This document shows, in pieces, positions 37,402 to 46,015 of a stretch of DNA of 64,000 nt. Within the stretch, counting starts at the first letter, position 1. The number at the start of each line of letters is the position of its first letter. Made by a program: the position numbers and the translations under genes. Location of the stretch: NCBI RefSeq assembly GCF_019024325.1, contig NZ_JAFNJS010000009.1, positions 51,014 to 115,013 of the forward strand, written 5' to 3'. This DNA is from Falsiroseomonas tokyonensis. GTDB taxonomy: Bacteria > Pseudomonadota > Alphaproteobacteria > Acetobacterales > Acetobacteraceae. Under the pieces are notes generated by a model. It saw nothing but the letters and a program-made list of their open reading frames with translations, was not told the DNA's origin and did no database searches.

Positions 37402-38510
37402 GCGGACAGGCTCCAGGACATCGTGACAGGCTCCGCGAGAAGGTCGCGCCACAGCGCATCGCTGCCGAAGGCGCCGGACTTCGAGACGACCGTCACGCCA
37501 TCCCAGGCCCCGCCACGAAGGACGGAGCGCGGCACGCCGGGCTGAACCAGGCCCACCGCCTGCAGCCCGCTGGCGCCCGCTGCCTCGCAGATCGCGCGCA
37601 GCGTCTCGCCCCCCGCGGCGACCAGCGTGGTCGGTGCCGGCAGGCGCGGGATGAGGTCGTTCAGGATGCCGGCGATGCGCGCTGCCGCGACGTCACGCGC
37701 CAGGCCGCCGGGCAGGTCCATGCCCACCATCGCAACGCCCTGATCGCGCAGCATGGCGCCGATGCGCGCGGCCACCGCATCGTCGCCGCCCGCGATACGC
37801 AGCGCCTGCTCGCCACAGGCCGCAAGCTGCCGCGCCGTGGCCGGCTGGTCGGAGCCAAAGAGGCCGAGCACCGGCCGCGGCAGCGCCTGGCTGGTGCAAG
37901 CCGGCGCCGAGGCCGCCAGCGCGCGCGCCAGGCCCCCGCTGCCGCACCAGAGCACGGGCGCCGAAGCGGTGCGGCCGAGCGCCACCACCGCGGCGAGATC
38001 GGCCTCCTCCTCCGCATCGAAGATCGAAAGGCCCGGCGGCAAAGGCCCGCCCGGCTGGCCGCGCTGCGGCTGCAGCCCCTCCCCCGCCAGCAGTTCCGGC
38101 AGGCTGGGCGCGAGCGCGCGGAAGCCACCCTCCGCCTGCCGCACCAGCACATGGCCCTCGCGCGTGATGCGGCCCTGCGCGGGAAAGGCCGGGGCGAGCA
38201 CGACATGGTGCCAGGCCCCCATCGCCATGCAGGCCGCGAGCTCCGCCGCCACATGGCCGCGCAGCAGGCTGTCGATCTTCTTGAAGGCGATATCGGCACC
38301 GCGCCAATGCGGGGCCATCCGGCGCAGCCTGACCACCGCCTTCTCGCGCGCAACCTCCCGCGTGCCGGTATCGATGGCGAGGCTGCCGGCCGGCGCCGCG
38401 CCATCGGTCCAGCGCAGGGGCACCGGTCCGCAAAGGCCGGTCAGCTCCGCCGCGGAATCCAGGGCGCCGGTCAGGTCATCGGCCAGTAGGCGCAGGATCG
38501 GCCGGGTCAT
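37398..38510 (-). CDS. Four-carbon acid sugar kinase (DUF1537 family)
   Basis: The protein has 370 residues. The N-terminal substrate domain has LRLLADDLTGALDSAAEL and FKKIDSLLRGHV; the C-terminal nucleotide domain has VAAGGETLRAI and VVSKSGAFGSDALW. DUF1537 kinases (DtnK, OtnK, LtnK groups) phosphorylate D-threonate, D-erythronate or related acids on O4. With PdxA2 next to it, D-threonate is a fair guess, but the exact acid cannot be read from the sequence. Its start overlaps the IclR stop. Confidence 0.9.
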   Translation of the reverse strand: MTRPILRLLADDLTGALDSAAELTGLCGPVPLRWTDGAAPAGSLAIDTGTREVAREKAVVRLRRMAPHWRGADIAFKKIDSLLRGHVAAELAACMAMGAWHHVVLAPAFPAQGRITREGHVLVRQAEGGFRALAPSLPELLAGEGLQPQRGQPGGPLPPGLSIFDAEEEADLAAVVALGRTASAPVLWCGSGGLARALAASAPACTSQALPRPVLGLFGSDQPATARQLAACGEQALRIAGGDDAVAARIGAMLRDQGVAMVGMDLPGGLARDVAAARIAGILNDLIPRLPAPTTLVAAGGETLRAICEAAGASGLQAVGLVQPGVPRSVLRGGAWDGVTVVSKSGAFGSDALWRDLLAEPVTMSWSLSA

Positions 38511-39334
38511 CGCGGGGTCGCGGCCGGGCCGATGGTGCCGAAGGACAGCCGCAGGCCGGTGGACAGCTCCTCGGCCAGGGCGCGGACATGCGGTGCGGTC
38601 AGCGTGATGAACTCGGCCAGCGGCAGGCGGTCGCTGCCGATGGTCAGGCTGACGCCCGCCGCCGGCGCCCCGCGCGCGTCAAGCACGGGCGCGGCGACGG
38701 TGCGCAGCCCATAGGCATTCTCGCCATCCGAGACCGCATAGCCCCGCGCCCGCACCTCATCGAGCCGCGCCAGCAGCGCATCGAGGTCGATCAGCGTGCG
38801 ATCGGAAAGCTTCACGCGCGGCACGCTTTCGAGCTGCGCGACCTGCGCCTCCCGCGGCAGCCAGGCCAGGATCGCCTGGCCGAGCGCCGTGGCATAGGCG
38901 CCGATGCGCGTGCCCGGGCGGCGCACCACGCCATGCCGCTCCAGCCCCGCCTCGACGCGCGCCAGGTAGATGACCTCCCCCTTCTCCACCACGCCGAGGG
39001 AGCCCGCATCGGCCACCCCCGGCACCAGGTCCCGCAGCAGCGGCCGCGCATGGGTGGGCAGGTCGCCGGCGGAGAGCGCGGCATAGCCGAGTTCGAGGCA
39101 TTTCAGCGTCAGCCGGAAGCGCCGCCCCTCCGGGACTGCGCGCAGATAGCCGAGGTCCGCCAGCGTATGCACCAGGCGGAAGGCGGTCCCGCGGTCGTGC
39201 CCGGTCTGCGCCGCCACCTCGGCCACGGTGAGTTCGGGACGATCGGGGCCGAAGGCCTTCAGCACGGCGAAGGCTTTGGCGACGGATTGGACGAGGTTTT
39301 TCGGGTTCTCGGCGCGGGCCGGTGGTCCATCCAT
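38507..39334 (-). CDS. IclR-family regulator of the sugar-acid operon
   Basis: The protein has 275 residues. The N-terminal winged helix (NLVQSVAKAFAVLKAFG, LTVAEVAAQTGHDRGTAFRL) is followed by the IclR effector domain (GEVIYLARVEAG, GAYATALGQAILAWLP, GYAVSDGENAYGLRTVAAPV). AGGGGAGG stands 7 bases before ATG 39334. As first gene of the leftward operon it should control itself and the kinase, PdxA2, dehydrogenase and aldolase genes behind it. Confidence 0.92.
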   Translation of the reverse strand: MDGPPARAENPKNLVQSVAKAFAVLKAFGPDRPELTVAEVAAQTGHDRGTAFRLVHTLADLGYLRAVPEGRRFRLTLKCLELGYAALSAGDLPTHARPLLRDLVPGVADAGSLGVVEKGEVIYLARVEAGLERHGVVRRPGTRIGAYATALGQAILAWLPREAQVAQLESVPRVKLSDRTLIDLDALLARLDEVRARGYAVSDGENAYGLRTVAAPVLDARGAPAAGVSLTIGSDRLPLAEFITLTAPHVRALAEELSTGLRLSFGTIGPAATPR

Positions 39335-39357
39335 GGTCGCGCCTCCCCTGCCCATTT

Positions 39358-39372
39358 GATCGGAATGCGATC
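39358..39372. promoter_or_regulatory. Candidate IclR operator
   Basis: GATCG-GAATG-CGATC is an exact 5+5 inverted repeat in the 122-bp gap between the divergent IclR and SDR genes, in an AT-richer stretch (39355-39405). IclR proteins bind short palindromes in such positions. An SDR promoter and the IclR promoter would both be covered. Confidence 0.5.
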
Positions 39373-39456
39373 ACTTGTTCGAATTATGCTGAATTGCTAT
39401 CCGTCGGGCGGTCGCGCTGTCAAGCGCACCGCACGCGCGAGAAGGGAAGAGCCCGC

Positions 39457-40158
39457 ATGATGCCAGACACCGCCGCCGGCCATGCGATCGTCACCGGCGC
39501 CAGTTCCGGCATCGGCGCGGCGATCGTCGCGCGTCTGCTGAGGGAAGGCTGGCGCGTCACCGGGATCAGCCGCAGCAATCCCGGCCTGGCGGAGCCGGGC
39601 TATCGGCATCTCGGCCTGGACCTGCTGGACACGGCCGCGCTGCCCAAGGCCCTGGCCGCCGCCCTGGCCGGGCTGAATCCGACGGCCTTCGTGCATGCGG
39701 CCGGGCTGATGCGCGGCGGCCTGCTCGGCACGCTGGATGCCGAGGCGGGGCGGGTGCTGTGGCGTCTGCATGTCGAAGCGGCGGCGCTGCTGGCGGACCA
39801 TCTGGTGCCGCAGATGCCCGATGGGGGGCGCATCGTCCTGATCGGCAGCCGCACGGCGGCGGGGGCGGCGGGGCGCAGCCAGTATGCGGCCACCAAGGCC
39901 GCGCTGGTCGCCATGGCCCGGTCCTGGGCGATCGAGCTGGCGCCACGCCGCATCACCGCCAATGTCGTGGCCCCGGCGGCGACCGAAACGCCGATGCTGC
40001 TGGACCCGGCACGCAGCGCGGTGGCGCCGAAGCTGCCGCCGATCGGCCGCTATATCCAGCCCGAGGAGGTCGCGGCGCTGACCGCCTTCCTGCTGGGCCC
40101 GGAGGCCGGCGCGATCACCGGGCAGCAGATGGTGATCTGTGGCGGCAGTTCGCTCTGA
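39457..40158 (+). CDS. Short-chain dehydrogenase/reductase (SDR)
   Basis: The protein has 233 residues. Cofactor motif TGASSGIGAAI (13-23), VHAAG (NNAG equivalent), catalytic Ser in LIGSRTAAG and Tyr-x3-Lys in SQYAATKAAL are all present, followed by ITANVVAPAATETPM. It probably oxidises a hydroxyl group of a sugar acid or polyol. GAAGGGAAGAG stands before the ATG. It is divergent from the IclR gene and probably in the same regulon. Confidence 0.92.
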   Translation: MMPDTAAGHAIVTGASSGIGAAIVARLLREGWRVTGISRSNPGLAEPGYRHLGLDLLDTAALPKALAAALAGLNPTAFVHAAGLMRGGLLGTLDAEAGRVLWRLHVEAAALLADHLVPQMPDGGRIVLIGSRTAAGAAGRSQYAATKAALVAMARSWAIELAPRRITANVVAPAATETPMLLDPARSAVAPKLPPIGRYIQPEEVAALTAFLLGPEAGAITGQQMVICGGSSL

Positions 40159-40197
40159 GCCAGCGCGGACCGCCCCGCGCCACGCCGCGCGGGCGCC

Positions 40198-41820
40198 TCA
40201 GCTATGCAGCCCCGGCGCCTCATGCCCGGTGCGTGCGACATATTCGGTGTAGCCGCCGCCATATTCGTGCACGCCCTCCGGCGTCAGCTCGACCACGCGG
40301 TTCGACAGCGCGGCGAGGAAGTGCCGGTCGTGCGAGACGAAGAGCATGGTGCCCTCATACTGCGCCAGGGCGGCGATCAGCATTTCCTTCGTCGCCATGT
40401 CCAGGTGGTTGGTCGGCTCGTCCAGCACCAGGAAATTGGGCGGGTCGTAGAGCATCTTCGCCATCACCAGCCGCGCCTTCTCCCCGCCCGAGAGCACGCG
40501 GCAGCGCTTGTCCACATCGTCGCCGGAGAAGCCGAAGCAGCCCGCCAGCGTGCGCAGCGAGCCCTGGCCGGCGCGGGGGAATTCGGATTCCAGCGCCTCG
40601 AAGACGCTCTGCTCGCCATCGAGCAGGTCCATGGCGTGCTGCGCGAAATAGCCCATCCGCACGCTGCCGCCGAGCGCCACCGTCCCCTCATCCGGCTCCG
40701 TCGATCCCGCCACCAGCTTCAGCAGCGTGGACTTGCCGGCGCCATTGGTGCCCAGCACGCAGCAACGTTCGCGGCGCCGCACCAGCAGGTCCAGCCCCTC
40801 ATAGATCACGCGGCTGCCGTAGCGCTTGTGCACCTTGCGCAGCTTCACCACGTCGTCGCCCGAGCGCGGCGCCGGCAGGAATTCGAAGGCCACCGCCTGG
40901 CGCCGGCGCGGCGGCTGCACGCGGTCGATCTTCTCCAGCTTCTTCACCCGGCTCTGCACCTGCGCGGCGTGGGAGGCGCGGGCCTTGAAGCGCTCGATGA
41001 ACTTGATCTCCTTGGCCAGCATCGCCTGCTGCCGCTCGAACTGCGCCTGCTGCTGGCGTTCGGCCATGGCGCGCTGCTGTTCGTAGAATTCGTAGTTGCC
41101 GGCATAGCTGGTCAGCGTGCCGCCATCGATCTCGATCACCTTGTTGATGACGCGGTTCATGAATTCGCGGTCGTGCGAGGTCATTAGCAGCGCGCCGTCA
41201 TAGCCGGCCAGGAACTGCTCCAGCCAGATCAGGCTTTCCAGGTCCAGGTGGTTGCTCGGCTCGTCCAGCAGCATGACGTCCGGGCGCATCAGCAGGATGC
41301 GCGCCAGCGCCACCCGCATCTTCCAGCCGCCGGACAGCGCGCCGACATCGGCCTCCATCATCTCCTGGCTGAAGCTGAGGCCGGCCAGAACCTCCCGCGC
41401 CCGGCCTTCCAGCGCATAGCCGCCGAGCGATTCGAAGCGGCCCTGCACCTCGCCGAAGCGCTCGATCAGCGCCTCCATCTCATCGGCCCGCGCCGGATCG
41501 GCCAGCGCCGCCTCCAGCGCCTGCAGCTCCGCCGCCACGGTGCTGACATCGCCGGCACCGTCCATCACCTCCGCCACCGCGCTGCGGCCCGACATCTCGC
41601 CCACATCCTGGCTGAAGAAGCCGATGCTGATGCCGCGATCGACCAGAACCTGCCCCTCATCCGGCGGCTCGCGGCCGATGATCATGCGGAACAGGGTGGT
41701 CTTGCCCGCGCCATTCGGGCCGACCAGCCCCACCTTCTCGCCCCTCTGGAGCACGGCGGAAGCCTCGATGAAGAGGATCTGCAGGCCGTTCTGCTTGCTG
41801 ATGGAGTCGAGGCGGATCAT
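40198..41820 (-). CDS. ABC-F family ATPase (YbiT/Uup-like)
   Basis: The protein has 540 residues with two ABC ATPase domains and no membrane segment. Walker A GPNGAGKTT and GTNGAGKST, signatures LSGGW and LSGGE, and Walker B LLDEPSNHLDL and VLDEPTNHLDM are visible, joined by the ABC-F linker rich in Arg, Gln and Glu (about 245-310). ABC-F proteins act on ribosomes to rescue or regulate translation. The gene converges with the SDR gene and is divergent from exoD. Confidence 0.93.
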   Translation of the reverse strand: MIRLDSISKQNGLQILFIEASAVLQRGEKVGLVGPNGAGKTTLFRMIIGREPPDEGQVLVDRGISIGFFSQDVGEMSGRSAVAEVMDGAGDVSTVAAELQALEAALADPARADEMEALIERFGEVQGRFESLGGYALEGRAREVLAGLSFSQEMMEADVGALSGGWKMRVALARILLMRPDVMLLDEPSNHLDLESLIWLEQFLAGYDGALLMTSHDREFMNRVINKVIEIDGGTLTSYAGNYEFYEQQRAMAERQQQAQFERQQAMLAKEIKFIERFKARASHAAQVQSRVKKLEKIDRVQPPRRRQAVAFEFLPAPRSGDDVVKLRKVHKRYGSRVIYEGLDLLVRRRERCCVLGTNGAGKSTLLKLVAGSTEPDEGTVALGGSVRMGYFAQHAMDLLDGEQSVFEALESEFPRAGQGSLRTLAGCFGFSGDDVDKRCRVLSGGEKARLVMAKMLYDPPNFLVLDEPTNHLDMATKEMLIAALAQYEGTMLFVSHDRHFLAALSNRVVELTPEGVHEYGGGYTEYVARTGHEAPGLHS

Positions 41821-41956
41821 GGCGGGTCGGGGTCTGGGACGGTTGCGGCGGGCTTATGGCACAGCCGGGCCGGCGCCGCGACCGCCGCGTGGGCGCAGGA
41901 CCGGCGCGGAACCGACCGGCCGCCGCCGAGTTGCTCTGCGGCAGAACAGGTGATGC

Positions 41957-42547
41957 ATGGCCCGCGCGAAAACCCATAGCCTCAGCGACGTCCTGGACCA
42001 GCTGGAAAGCCTGGCAGAGGGCGAAACCGTTGCGGTGCAGGATGTGGTCGACAAGCTCGGGCACCAGTCCTTCGCGGCGCTGATGCTGGTCTTCGCGCTC
42101 ATCGCGGTCTCCCCCGCCAGCGCCATCCCCGGCCTGACGGCCACCGTGGCAGTGATCGTCTTCATCCTGGCGGCGCAGATGATCCTGGGGCGCGACAGCG
42201 TCTGGCTGCCGGGCTTCATCACTCGCCGCCAGCTTTCCGCCAGCAAGCTCTGCAAGGGCATCGGCTGGCTGCGTAAACCGATCGGCTTCGTGGAGCGCTT
42301 CCTCGGCCAGCGCCTAACCTGGCTGCTGCACCGCCCCTGGCTGCTGCTGCCCCTGGTGCTGATCCTGGGGCTGACGCTGTTCATGCCGATGATGGAGCTG
42401 ATCCCCACCTCCGGTTCCATCGCCTCCGCCGTCATCGCGCTTTTCGCGGCGGGGGTGCTGGCGCGGGATGGGGCCGTGGTCCTGGCCTCCATGGCGCTGC
42501 TCGCCACCCTGCCGCTCGCGATCTGGTATTTCGGCTTCGGTGGCTGA
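41957..42547 (+). CDS. exoD: ExoD-family membrane protein
   Basis: The protein has 196 residues. After the N-terminal LSDVLDQLESLAEGETVAV it has about four hydrophobic helices with ALIAVSPASAIPGLTATVAV and AQMILGRDSVWLPGF, typical of ExoD. ExoD of rhizobia affects exopolysaccharide production and alkaline tolerance; the mechanism is not known. It stands alone, 137 bp from the ABC-F gene on the other strand. Confidence 0.9.
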   Translation: MARAKTHSLSDVLDQLESLAEGETVAVQDVVDKLGHQSFAALMLVFALIAVSPASAIPGLTATVAVIVFILAAQMILGRDSVWLPGFITRRQLSASKLCKGIGWLRKPIGFVERFLGQRLTWLLHRPWLLLPLVLILGLTLFMPMMELIPTSGSIASAVIALFAAGVLARDGAVVLASMALLATLPLAIWYFGFGG

Positions 42548-42833
42548 TTCGGCCCAGCGTTGCCTGTCCAGTCTCGCCCATCCGGTCTTGCCTTGCCTGT
42601 CCTGTCTTGCCTGCTCGCCCGTTATGTTGCAGTTTTATGACTGTCCGCGCGAGGCGTGGATGGCACGGCGCTGAAGCGCGCGGCTGGGGGCGACGGCAAG
42701 GTGGTGGCGGGTTTCGGGCCGGAGGGCCGTGCGGCGGCACGCCGACGATGCCTGCTTCCCGCCGCGGCCCGCATGGCCGGGCCAGGCCGCGCTGCCCTGC
42801 GCTCAGCCCTGCCGCGCTGAAAAGGAAAGCCCG
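42548..42833. other. Intergenic stretch upstream of the ABC importer
   Basis: The 286-bp gap is pyrimidine-rich at its left end, with repeated TGTCC/TTGCC words (about 42565-42620), and contains a slightly AT-rich piece around 42620-42640 that could be the promoter of the importer operon. No gene or clear terminator is seen. Confidence 0.4.
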
Positions 42834-43862
42834 ATGCAAAGCCGCCTGCTGCTTCCCGTCCTGCTCCTCGGCGCCGGCGGTCTCGCCGCGCCCGCCGCGG
42901 CCCAGGGCAGCCTGAACCTCTACTGCTCGGTGCAGAACGAATGGTGCCAGGCGGTGGCCACCAATTTCCAGCGCGACACCGGCATCCGTGTGAACATGAC
43001 GCAGCGCGGCAGCGGCGAGACGCTGGCCGCGATCCGCGCCGAAAGCCAGAATCCGCGCGGCGACGTCTGGTTCGGCGGCACCGGCGACCCGCATCTGGCG
43101 GCGGCCGAGGAGAACCTGACCCAGGCCTATGAGAGCGCCAACAATGCCGGCCTGCACCCCTGGGCGCTGACCCAGTGGCGGCAGTCCGAGCGCCGCGCCA
43201 TCGGCGTCTATGCCGGCGCGGTCGGCTTCGGCATCAACACCGAGCTGCTGGCGCGCAAGAACATCGCGCCGCCTTCCTGCTGGGCGGATCTGCTGGATGC
43301 GCGCTTCCGCGGCGAGATCCAGATCGCCAACCCCAACTCCTCCGGCACCGCCTATGTCGTCATCGCGACGCTGGTGCAGCTGATGGGAGAGGAGCCGGCC
43401 TTCGACTATCTGCGCCGGCTGCATCCCAATGTGAATTCCTACACCCGTTCCGGCACCGCGCCGATCAAGGCCGTGGCGCGCGGGGAGACGGGCGTCTCCA
43501 TCAGCTTCGTGCATGACGCGGTGACGGAGGCCAATGCCGGCTTCCCCGTGACCTACGCCACCCCCTGCGAGGGCACCGGCTACGAGATCGGCTCCATGTC
43601 CATCATCCGCGGCGCGCGCAACCTGACGCAGGCGCGGCGCTTCTACGACTGGGCGCTGACCGAGCCCGCGCAGCGCCTGGGCTTCGAGGCCGGCGGCCAG
43701 CTGCAGCAGCCCTCCAATGCCGCGGCGCCGCTGCCGCCGAATGCGCCGGACCTCTCGCGCATCCGCCTCATCGAATATGATTTCGCGAAGTATGGCCGCG
43801 CGGCGGAGCGCCGCCGGCTGATCCAGCGCTGGGACCGCGAGGTCGGCTCCGCACCGCGCTGA
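42834..43862 (+). CDS. ABC importer binding protein 1 of 3 (iron-type, COG1840-like)
   Basis: The protein has 342 residues. A signal peptide (RLLLPVLLLGAGGLAAPAAA, cleavage before QGS) precedes a binding fold with the shared Cys pair LNLYCSVQNEWC, GDVWFGGTGDPH, IANPNSSGTAY and IGSMSIIRGARN. This group of binding proteins carries Fe(III), organophosphonates or related ligands. AAAGGAAAG precedes ATG 42834. It is the first gene of a five-gene importer operon and has two paralogues directly behind it. Confidence 0.9.
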   Translation: MQSRLLLPVLLLGAGGLAAPAAAQGSLNLYCSVQNEWCQAVATNFQRDTGIRVNMTQRGSGETLAAIRAESQNPRGDVWFGGTGDPHLAAAEENLTQAYESANNAGLHPWALTQWRQSERRAIGVYAGAVGFGINTELLARKNIAPPSCWADLLDARFRGEIQIANPNSSGTAYVVIATLVQLMGEEPAFDYLRRLHPNVNSYTRSGTAPIKAVARGETGVSISFVHDAVTEANAGFPVTYATPCEGTGYEIGSMSIIRGARNLTQARRFYDWALTEPAQRLGFEAGGQLQQPSNAAAPLPPNAPDLSRIRLIEYDFAKYGRAAERRRLIQRWDREVGSAPR

Positions 43863-43924
43863 TCCTCTCACCCCGCCGGCGCGGACCTCCGCGCCGGATC
43901 GCTGCCCCCTGCAGGATGCCCCCC

Positions 43925-44950
43925 ATGTCCTTCCGCCTGGTCGCCGCCACCGCGGTCATCGCCTGTGCCACGCTGCCGGTCACGGCACAGGCGCAGGGCA
44001 GCCTCAACATGCTCTGCGCCCCCGCCGCCGATTGGTGCGAGGCGATCGCCAGCGCCTTCCAGCGGGAGACCGGCGTGCGCGTCGCCATGGCCCGCAAATC
44101 GGCCGGCGAGATCTTGGCGCAGATCCGTGCGGAGGCGCAGAACCCGCGCACCGACATCTGGTTCGGCGCCTCGACGGAGACGCATATCTCGGCGGCCGAG
44201 GCGAACCTGCTGCAGCCCTATACCTCGCCCAACATGGCGAACCTGCATCCCTGGGCGCAGCGCGTGCATGCCATGTCCGGCGAGCGCTGCGTCGGCGTCT
44301 CCTCCGGCGCCATCGGCCTCGCCTGGAACCGGGAGCTGATGACGCGGCGCAACCTGCCGCTACCGACCAGCTGGGCCGATATGCTGAACCCCGCCTATCG
44401 CGGCGAGATCCAGATGCCGAACCCGAATTCCTCCGGCACCGCCTACACCATCATCGCGGGCCTGGTGCAGCTCTGGGACGAGGATCGCGCCTTCGCCTAT
44501 CTGGCGCGGCTGCATGCCAATGTGAACGCCTATACGCGCTCCGGCGCCGCGCCGATGCAGGCGGTGTCGCGTGGCGAGACGGCGCTGGCGGTCAGCTTCA
44601 ACATGGAGGTCACCTCCATGCAGCAGGCCGGCTTCCCGATCGACCTCGTCTTCCCCAGCGAGGGCACCAGCTACGAGGTGGCCTGCATGTCCATCATCCG
44701 CGGCGCCCGGAACCTGGCGCAGGCGCGGCGCTTCTACGACTGGTACCTGACGCCCGCGGCGATGGATATCGGCCCCAAGGCGAACCAGTTCCACACCCCG
44801 GCGCATCGCGAGGCAACGCCGGATGCGCGCATCGCCGATATCTCCGCCATCCGCCTGATCGACTACGACTTCGCGGCCTACGGCCAGGCCGAGACGCGCC
44901 GCCGCATCCTGCAGCGCTGGGACCGTGAGATCGGCGCGCTGCCGCGCTGA
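43925..44950 (+). CDS. ABC importer binding protein 2 of 3
   Basis: The protein has 341 residues and is paralogous to its neighbours. It retains the signal peptide, the Cys pair (LNMLCAPAADWC), MPNPNSSGTAY and CMSIIRGARN, but differs in ligand-loop regions: FGASTETHIS replaces the GGTGDPH motif, and GLAWNRELM and SFNMEVTSMQQ replace the equivalents in copies 1 and 3. It is the most divergent of the three and may bind another ligand. ATG 43925 is preferred; ATG 43916 is directly behind the purine stretch. Confidence 0.88.
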   Translation: MSFRLVAATAVIACATLPVTAQAQGSLNMLCAPAADWCEAIASAFQRETGVRVAMARKSAGEILAQIRAEAQNPRTDIWFGASTETHISAAEANLLQPYTSPNMANLHPWAQRVHAMSGERCVGVSSGAIGLAWNRELMTRRNLPLPTSWADMLNPAYRGEIQMPNPNSSGTAYTIIAGLVQLWDEDRAFAYLARLHANVNAYTRSGAAPMQAVSRGETALAVSFNMEVTSMQQAGFPIDLVFPSEGTSYEVACMSIIRGARNLAQARRFYDWYLTPAAMDIGPKANQFHTPAHREATPDARIADISAIRLIDYDFAAYGQAETRRRILQRWDREIGALPR

Positions 44951-44982
44951 TCCGCGCGTTGCACTGAAGAAAGAGTATTCCC

Positions 44983-46005
44983 ATGACCTACCGTCCCCTC
45001 GCGCTCGCCGCGGCCTTCCTCCTGCCCGCGCTGCCCGCGGCCGCGCAGGGGCAGTTGAACCTGTACTGCTCCGCCACGCTGGAATGGTGCCAGCCGATCG
45101 CGCGCGGCTTCGAGCGCGAGAGCGGCATCCGCGTGAACCTGACCCAGAAATCCACCGGCGAGATGCTGGCGCAAATCCGCAGCGAGGCGCGCAACCCGCG
45201 CGGCGATGTCTGGTGGGGCGGCACCGGCGACCCGCATGTGGCGGCCGGCGAGGAGAACCTGACCCAGCCGCATGAGAGCGCCCGCATCACGGAGCTGCAT
45301 GACTGGGCGCAGGCGCAGTGGCGCCAGACCCAGGGCCGCACGGTGGGCGTCTATGCCAGCGTGCTCGGCTTCGGCTTCAACACGGAACTCATCGCGCGCC
45401 GCAACCTGCCGGCGCCGCGCTGCTGGGCGGATCTGCTGAACCCCGCCTATCGCGGCGAGATCCAGATGGCGAACCCGAACAGCTCCGGCACCGCCTATAT
45501 CATCATCGCGACGCTGGTGCAGATGATGGGCGAGGAGCCCGCCTTCGACTACCTGAAGCAGCTGCACGGCAGCATCAACGCCTATCCACGCTCCGGCACC
45601 GCGCCGATCACGGCGGTGGCGCGCGGCGAGACGGCGCTCTCGCTCTCCTTCGTCCACAACGCCGCCGAGGAAGCCGCCGCCGGCTTCCCGGTGGGACATG
45701 CCGTGCCGTGCGAGGGCACGGGCTATGAGATCGGCTCCATGTCCATCATCCGCGGCGCGCGCAACCTGCCGGCGGCGCAGCAATTCTACCACTGGGCGCT
45801 CTCCGCCCCGGCCCAGATCATCGCCAGCCAGGAAGCGAAGAAGCTGCAGACCATGGCGAACCGCGGCGTGCCGCTGACCGATGGCGCGCCGAACATGGCG
45901 ACCGCGCGGATCATCGACTACGACAATGCCCGCTTCGGGGCGAGCGCCGAGCGCCGCCGCCTGCTGGGGCGCTGGGACAGGGAGGTCGGCGCGCTGCCGC
46001 GCTGA
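44983..46005 (+). CDS. ABC importer binding protein 3 of 3
   Basis: The protein has 340 residues. The signal peptide (LALAAAFLLPALPAAA) leads into LNLYCSATLEWC, GDVWWGGTGDPH, MANPNSSGTAY and IGSMSIIRGARN. It is closer to copy 1 than to copy 2. A ribosome site AAGAAAG lies before the ATG. The permease follows after 10 bp, so translation is coupled. All three copies end in the same WDREVG/IGxxPR tail. Confidence 0.9.
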   Translation: MTYRPLALAAAFLLPALPAAAQGQLNLYCSATLEWCQPIARGFERESGIRVNLTQKSTGEMLAQIRSEARNPRGDVWWGGTGDPHVAAGEENLTQPHESARITELHDWAQAQWRQTQGRTVGVYASVLGFGFNTELIARRNLPAPRCWADLLNPAYRGEIQMANPNSSGTAYIIIATLVQMMGEEPAFDYLKQLHGSINAYPRSGTAPITAVARGETALSLSFVHNAAEEAAAGFPVGHAVPCEGTGYEIGSMSIIRGARNLPAAQQFYHWALSAPAQIIASQEAKKLQTMANRGVPLTDGAPNMATARIIDYDNARFGASAERRRLLGRWDREVGALPR

Positions 46006-46015
46006 AGCCAACCCC

